DNA of 64,000 bases from an uncultured Paracoccaceae bacterium. Its GTDB lineage: Bacteria; Pseudomonadota; Alphaproteobacteria; Rhodobacterales; Rhodobacteraceae. The translations under genes were made by a program, and so were the position numbers. How positions within the stretch are numbered: position 1 is the first letter of the stretch; the number at the start of each line of letters is the position of its first letter. Below the pieces are notes generated by a model, which was given only the letters and a program-made list of their open reading frames with translations, made no database searches and was not told the DNA's origin. The stretch covers positions 62,001 to 126,000 of the forward strand of contig CANMFL010000004.1 in NCBI GenBank assembly GCA_947497185.1, in the 5' to 3' direction. Below are positions 60,305-64,000 of this stretch, piece by piece.

Positions 60305-61327
60305 TCACCAATCACGAAACTCAAGAATGTTATCGAAAGTAACTAAATTAATTTCACCGCCTAGCCGATTTTTCCAATCTTTCTTTTGCTGCGCGGGATC
60401 ACCATTTGTCCGTTGAACAACCTTTATAGCTTTGTCCGACCTGTTTTTCCTAATGAGTTTGTTAAGGTGATCATCACAACCCGAATACCCAAAGATGACT
60501 ATTTCTTCGGACTCTCCGATCGCTATAGGCAAATGATCCCAGTACATTTGTAGAACTTTCGAAGCTTGGATGACACTTGGCTTCATTTTCCCGTTAGTCA
60601 GCACGATATGACTGCGTTGCGATCCATCCTCATAGGCCAATTGAGATCTATTTATTTTCTTTGGCGTGCCGTCCCCAGCATCTATAAAAAAAGGTGATCC
60701 GTGCAAATGCATATAGAACGCTGCAGAAGCTTGGTTCCAATGTTTCCGCTCCATATTAGAGTCAGAAAAACCGGTATTGGCGGTATAGCCGTCACGAAGT
60801 GTCCCACTGAAACCACTACAGAGCTGTATTGTCTTACCGCCTATTTCTCTTTCTTCGTTAAAAGGAGCATACAATAGTGTATCATAATTCAATGTCGCCA
60901 CATGCGATTTTGAATCAAAAATGAATCCCACCAGCGCGTCAATGAATGGCTCCCAATTTTCATTGACGCACTCCGTTAAATCAAAGCCATGAAAGTACTT
61001 GGCAACCATGTAGGTATAGCGCTGCAAAGCCTCAGGATAATTCATGGCATCTTTGGTCAGCCAATGTTCCAACTCATCGTCTTTAACTGCAAATTGAAGA
61101 ACTCGAAAAGCCATTAGCGCCAATTGTGTACCAAAAAGCTCTTCTTCATTCGTCGGGCCGTCGCCCACTTCAACGCCCTCAATAGCAGACGCAATAAGCC
61201 GACGTTGATCGTTAGAGATTAAATCGTTTGTTTCCCACACAGTTTTCATCGCTGCGGGTAACTGGAAAAAATCGTTGTCCAATGCACGGCCAAGGCCGTT
61301 ACCAAAAATAATCGTTTTGCGAAGCAT
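60305..61327 (-). CDS. SIR2-like (SIR2_2/AbiH-type) putative NADase
   Basis: 340 residues. SIR2/DHS-like fold landmarks: IIFGNGLGRALD at residues 6-17 (nucleotide-binding loop), ATLNYDTLLY at 144-153, YMHLHGSPFF with candidate catalytic His 207/209, and EIVIFGYSGCDDHLNKLI at 275-292. These occur in SIR2-like proteins of antiviral systems that hydrolyse NAD+; substrate and activity are inferred. It is visibly more AT-rich than neighbours and uses more A/T third positions, suggesting horizontal acquisition. It lies 43 bases after pncB on the same strand and converges on arfB. No second defence gene is adjacent. Confidence 0.7.
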   Translation of the reverse strand: MLRKTIIFGNGLGRALDNDFFQLPAAMKTVWETNDLISNDQRRLIASAIEGVEVGDGPTNEEELFGTQLALMAFRVLQFAVKDDELEHWLTKDAMNYPEALQRYTYMVAKYFHGFDLTECVNENWEPFIDALVGFIFDSKSHVATLNYDTLLYAPFNEEREIGGKTIQLCSGFSGTLRDGYTANTGFSDSNMERKHWNQASAAFYMHLHGSPFFIDAGDGTPKKINRSQLAYEDGSQRSHIVLTNGKMKPSVIQASKVLQMYWDHLPIAIGESEEIVIFGYSGCDDHLNKLIRKNRSDKAIKVVQRTNGDPAQQKKDWKNRLGGEINLVTFDNILEFRDW

Positions 61328-61370
61328 TATTTAAACTCATCAATATGACACCCCTGAGTTGATAAGGTAT

Positions 61371-62663
61371 CTAAACCACAACCTCAACTTTCTCTTGCTC
61401 TCCAACCCCAAACACGCGTTTATACCGTGCGATCTCATCCGCTGGCCCCATGGCTTTGTTGGGGTTGTCGCTCAGTTTGACGGTTGGATTGCCGTTGGCT
61501 GAGATGGCTTTGCAAACCAGTGAGAACGGCGCGAGTGCGTCGTTTTGCGCCAAGCCTTTGAAGTCGTTGGTCAGCATCGTGCCCCAGCCGAAGGACACCC
61601 GCACCCGTCCTGCGAATTGCGCTTGGAGGGTGGCGATTTTGTCGACGTCTAGCCCGTCCGAGAAGATGACCAGCTTTTTCGTGGGGTCTTCGCCGCGGGC
61701 TGTCCACCAGTCGATGGCTCGTTCTGCCCCAGTTGCCGGATCGCCGCTGTCGATCCGCATCCCTGTCCAGCCTGCCAGCCAATCGGGTGCGCCGTCGAGG
61801 AAGCCTTGGGTTCCGTAGGTGTCGGGCAGGATCACCCGCAGGTTGCCGGAGTGTTCTTCCTGCCAATCCGCCAGCACGTCGTAGGGCGATTGCAAGAGTT
61901 TCGCGTCGTCGTCTGCCAAGGCCGCGTAGACCATGGGCAGTTCGTGGGCGTTGGTTCCAATCGCCTCGATCTCGCGGTGCATGGCGATGCGGCAGTTGGA
62001 TGTGCCTGTGAAGTTATCGCCCAAGCCCTCTTTGAGCGCTTGCACGCACCAGTCCTGCCAGAGGTAGGAGTGCCGCCGCCGTGTCCCGAAGTCGGCCAGT
62101 TTGAGGTCTGGCACGTCGCGGAGTTTTTCGACTTTGGACCAGACTTTGGTCATGGCTTGGGCGTAGAGGACTTGGAGTTCAAAGCGCCCCATGTCTTTGA
62201 GGACAGCCCGTCCGCGTAGTTCCATAAGGGTGGCGAGGGCTGGAATTTCCCAGAGCATGACTTCGTGCCATTTGCCCTCGAAGGTCAGTTCGTATTGGCC
62301 GTCCCGTTTTTCGAGGTGATAGGGCGGGAGTTTGTGGTTTTCGAACCATTCCATGAAATCGGGGCGGAACATTTGGCGTTTGCCGTAGAAGGTGTTGCCG
62401 CGCAGCCAAGTGGATTCACCGCGTGACAGGGACAGCGAGCGGATGTTGTCGAGTTGCTCGCGCAATTCGCCTTCGTCCACGAGGTCCGCGAGGCGGATGT
62501 TTTTGCTGCGGTTGATGAGCGAAAAGGTGACGTCGGTGTTCGGGTGGTTCCGAAAGATCGACTGACACATCAGGAGTTTGTAGAAATCCGTGTCGATGAG
62601 CGACCGCACGATGGGGTCGATCTTCCATTTGTGGTTCCAGACTCGTGTGGCGATATCGACCAT
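61371..62663 (-). CDS. pncB: Nicotinate phosphoribosyltransferase
   Basis: 430 residues. Makes nicotinate mononucleotide from nicotinate and PRPP in NAD salvage. Family blocks: LIDTDFYKLLMCQSIFRNHPNTDVTFSLINRS at the N-terminus, FGTRRRHSYLWQDW, GTSNCRIAM, GTNAHELPM with the autophosphorylated His, DTYGTQGFLD, RIDSGDP and SFGWGTMLTND. AAAGGGAA precedes the ATG. The SIR2-like gene follows after 43 bases, so a shared transcript is possible. Confidence 0.95.
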   Translation of the reverse strand: MVDIATRVWNHKWKIDPIVRSLIDTDFYKLLMCQSIFRNHPNTDVTFSLINRSKNIRLADLVDEGELREQLDNIRSLSLSRGESTWLRGNTFYGKRQMFRPDFMEWFENHKLPPYHLEKRDGQYELTFEGKWHEVMLWEIPALATLMELRGRAVLKDMGRFELQVLYAQAMTKVWSKVEKLRDVPDLKLADFGTRRRHSYLWQDWCVQALKEGLGDNFTGTSNCRIAMHREIEAIGTNAHELPMVYAALADDDAKLLQSPYDVLADWQEEHSGNLRVILPDTYGTQGFLDGAPDWLAGWTGMRIDSGDPATGAERAIDWWTARGEDPTKKLVIFSDGLDVDKIATLQAQFAGRVRVSFGWGTMLTNDFKGLAQNDALAPFSLVCKAISANGNPTVKLSDNPNKAMGPADEIARYKRVFGVGEQEKVEVVV

Positions 62664-62740
62664 ATGCGCGTTCCCTTTGATTTACAGGGGGTTAGAACAA
62701 GGGTGAGGCGTGACTGCAAGGTTGAACCGCAATGCGGTCG

Positions 62741-63193
62741 TTAGCCGGGCATGTGTGCGGTCATTGCTTCGTCGTGCAGGCGTTTGCTGACCTCTGGCGA
62801 GACCCCGAGGATGTCGGCGACTTGGTGCAGTAGGGCGTCTTCGGCTTCGGCTTCGACACCGTCTGCAAAGACGACGGCCCAGAGCGCTGCGACTGTGGCT
62901 TCGCGTTCTGCGATGCCGATTGCGTCGTGCAGGATTGTGGAGAGCGCGTCGGTGTCGGGCATTGCCTCTTCCAGTTTTTCGCATTCGGCCCGCATTTTGG
63001 CTGCTTGCACTGGGTTCAGCGCATAGAGATGCGCCAAGACGTCGTCGATTTGTTCGATTTCCTCAAAGAGGTAGGCCTTGTCGATTTTGGCTGCCCGTAC
63101 GAGCAAGGCACCCATGGCGTGTTGTGCGTCCGCCTCGGGCAGCTTGGTGATTGAGGCTTCTTGGTGGAACATGGCTAGGATGCGGTCGAACAT
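62741..63193 (-). CDS. TerB-family protein
   Basis: 150 residues, all-helical TerB domain: ALLVRAAKIDKAYLFEEIEQIDDVLAHLYAL and REATVAALWAVVFADGVEAEAEDALLHQVADILGVS, with acidic residues typical of the metal-binding TerB fold. Often annotated as tellurite-resistance protein, although most such single genes have no proven tellurite role. GGAG lies 7 bases before the ATG. Confidence 0.88.
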   Translation of the reverse strand: MFDRILAMFHQEASITKLPEADAQHAMGALLVRAAKIDKAYLFEEIEQIDDVLAHLYALNPVQAAKMRAECEKLEEAMPDTDALSTILHDAIGIAEREATVAALWAVVFADGVEAEAEDALLHQVADILGVSPEVSKRLHDEAMTAHMPG

Positions 63194-63239
63194 TGTGGAG
63201 CTCCGATTAGGCGTTGATGAACATTAGCGAGGTGATGCC

Positions 63240-63287
63240 TTGGGGGCTAGCCCCCAAACCCCCAGGATATAAAGAGAGCCAAAGAAG
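63240..63287 (+). repeat. Dispersed GC-rich intergenic repeat, family B copy 3
   Basis: TTGGGGGCTAGCCCCCAA hairpin, ACCCCCAGGATATAA, then the tail AGCCAAAGAAG. It lies in the divergent terB-EamA promoter interval. Confidence 0.8.
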
Positions 63288-63351
63288 CCCAAGATGCGGT
63301 TGACCATCGCGAGGGCAAGGCAGAGAGTTCGCCGGAATTCAGGGGAAACAT

Positions 63352-64000
63352 ATGGCCGGATCATTTCAGTTGCGCGTCGTTGCTATGGTTGTGGGTGCGA
63401 TGGTGTTGATCGTGGGCGGCGATGTTGCGGGGCGGATGTTGACCGCTACTGGATTTTCGCAATTTTCCGTGGCGTGGGCGCGGTTTGCGCTGGCCGCTGT
63501 GGTGTTGGCGCCGCTGTGCGGATTGGAAAAAGACGAGTTGCGGTTGCTGCTGAAGCCCGCGTTGATTTTCCGCGCTTGTTTGATTGCGGGCGGGATTGCG
63601 TCGATTTTGACTGCGTTAAAGACCGAGCAGTTGGCCACAGTTTTTGGCGGCTTTTTTGTCGGCCCGATTATATCTTACGCATTGTCCGGTTTGATTTTGA
63701 AAGAGCGCGTGACGCTGCCGCGCACCGTGCTGTTGCTGGTTAGTTTTGGCGGCGTGTTGCTGGTTGTGAAACCCGGATTTGGGATGACGCCGGGGTTAGG
63801 TTTTGCCTTACTCGCGGGGATGTTCCACGGTAGCTATTTGGTCGCGACGCGGTGGCTCGCTGGATCATATCGTCCCCGATTTTTGCTGTTCTCGCAATTG
63901 GTGATCGGGTCTGTCGTGCTAGCCCCGCTCGCGATTGCGCCCGTGCCAGCGGTCACGCCGCAGTTGCTGGGGTTGATCGTGGTGAGCGCGTTGGGGTCTG
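63352..64000 (+). CDS. EamA/DMT-family transporter, 3' end outside window
   Basis: 216 residues visible from the ATG at 63352, with AGGGGA seven bases upstream. At least six hydrophobic helices (RVVAMVVGAMVLIVGGDVAG, FSVAWARFALAAVVLAPL, IFRACLIAGGIASILTAL, TVFGGFFVGPIISYALSGLIL, VLLLVSFGGVLLVVKPGF, FLLFSQLVIGSVVLAPL). LKTEQLATVFGGFFVGPIISYALSGLILKERVT is the conserved EamA helix pair. Exporter of an unknown metabolite. Confidence 0.88.
   Translation, partial: MAGSFQLRVVAMVVGAMVLIVGGDVAGRMLTATGFSQFSVAWARFALAAVVLAPLCGLEKDELRLLLKPALIFRACLIAGGIASILTALKTEQLATVFGGFFVGPIISYALSGLILKERVTLPRTVLLLVSFGGVLLVVKPGFGMTPGLGFALLAGMFHGSYLVATRWLAGSYRPRFLLFSQLVIGSVVLAPLAIAPVPAVTPQLLGLIVVSALGS

Noticed and set aside
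1..64000. CRISPR array, insertion sequence or prophage
   Set aside because: No regularly spaced direct repeats with unique spacers, no transposase, integrase or phage structural genes seen.

Overview
The window reads as chromosomal DNA of an alphaproteobacterium, most likely a marine Rhodobacterales (Roseobacter-group) species. The indications are aerobic cobalamin genes (cobW, cobN, cobO), an NDUFS4-type complex I accessory subunit, a MocR-type tauR between tpa and xsc with soeABC downstream, a zinc-free 41-residue L36, and GC-rich intergenic repeats of a style common in this order. The taxon is inferred from gene content only. Coding density is high and nearly all genes are intact; cobW is cut at the left edge and an EamA transporter at the right edge.

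Layout. 1-6.2 kb: cobalamin genes cobW, cobN and cobO plus a GNAT acetyltransferase. 6.3-10.5 kb: MYG1-like protein, NDUFS4-like protein, uvrB and a membrane-anchored NYN/Zc3h12a-type nuclease. 10.5-27.9 kb: an organosulfonate region. On the minus strand lie tauABC and a HisD-family gene that looks like hpsN (sulfopropanediol dehydrogenase). On the plus strand lie tpa, tauR, xsc, a TauE/SafE exporter, pta, ackA and soeABC. Together they can import taurine, transaminate it to sulfoacetaldehyde, cleave that to acetyl phosphate and sulfite, recover acetyl-CoA or ATP, and oxidise or export the sulfite. 27.9-36.2 kb: galactoside use, with an IclR regulator divergent from GH36 alpha-galactosidase, dgoK, dgoA, an SMP-30 lactonase, GH42 beta-galactosidase and an aldose epimerase. 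This covers most of a De Ley-Doudoroff galactose route, but the galactose dehydrogenase and galactonate dehydratase are not in the window.

36.3-42.7 kb: dinB, a GFA-fold protein, a small membrane protein, an N-formylglutamate amidohydrolase, tRNA-Val(GAC), rpmJ, a secreted PPC-repeat protein, and a secreted caspase-fold protein that has lost both catalytic residues and carries two peptidoglycan-binding domains. 42.7-51.3 kb: a branched-chain-type ABC importer (livF, livK, livM, livH, livG) flanked by two acyl-CoA ligases, suggesting uptake and activation of an organic acid. 51.5-59.3 kb: a formate-dehydrogenase-like molybdoenzyme, YggT, a thioesterase, an MFS transporter, mepA, a phytase-like protein and a YhhQ queuosine-precursor transporter. 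59.3-64 kb: an apparent short structured transcript, arfB, an AT-richer SIR2-like gene next to pncB, terB and an EamA transporter.

Beyond genes, the window carries three dispersed short repeat families. One is a 24-base element present exactly in three places, including inside the cobN reading frame, with a fourth near-copy. A second is a GC-rich stem plus tail, in three intergenic copies. A third consists of GTGCAC palindromes spaced 11 bp apart. Other points of interest are paired TauR-type direct repeats, an IclR-type palindrome, a transcript with 17 bases complementary to the 16S rRNA 3' end, and a TauC permease with a large extra periplasmic segment.
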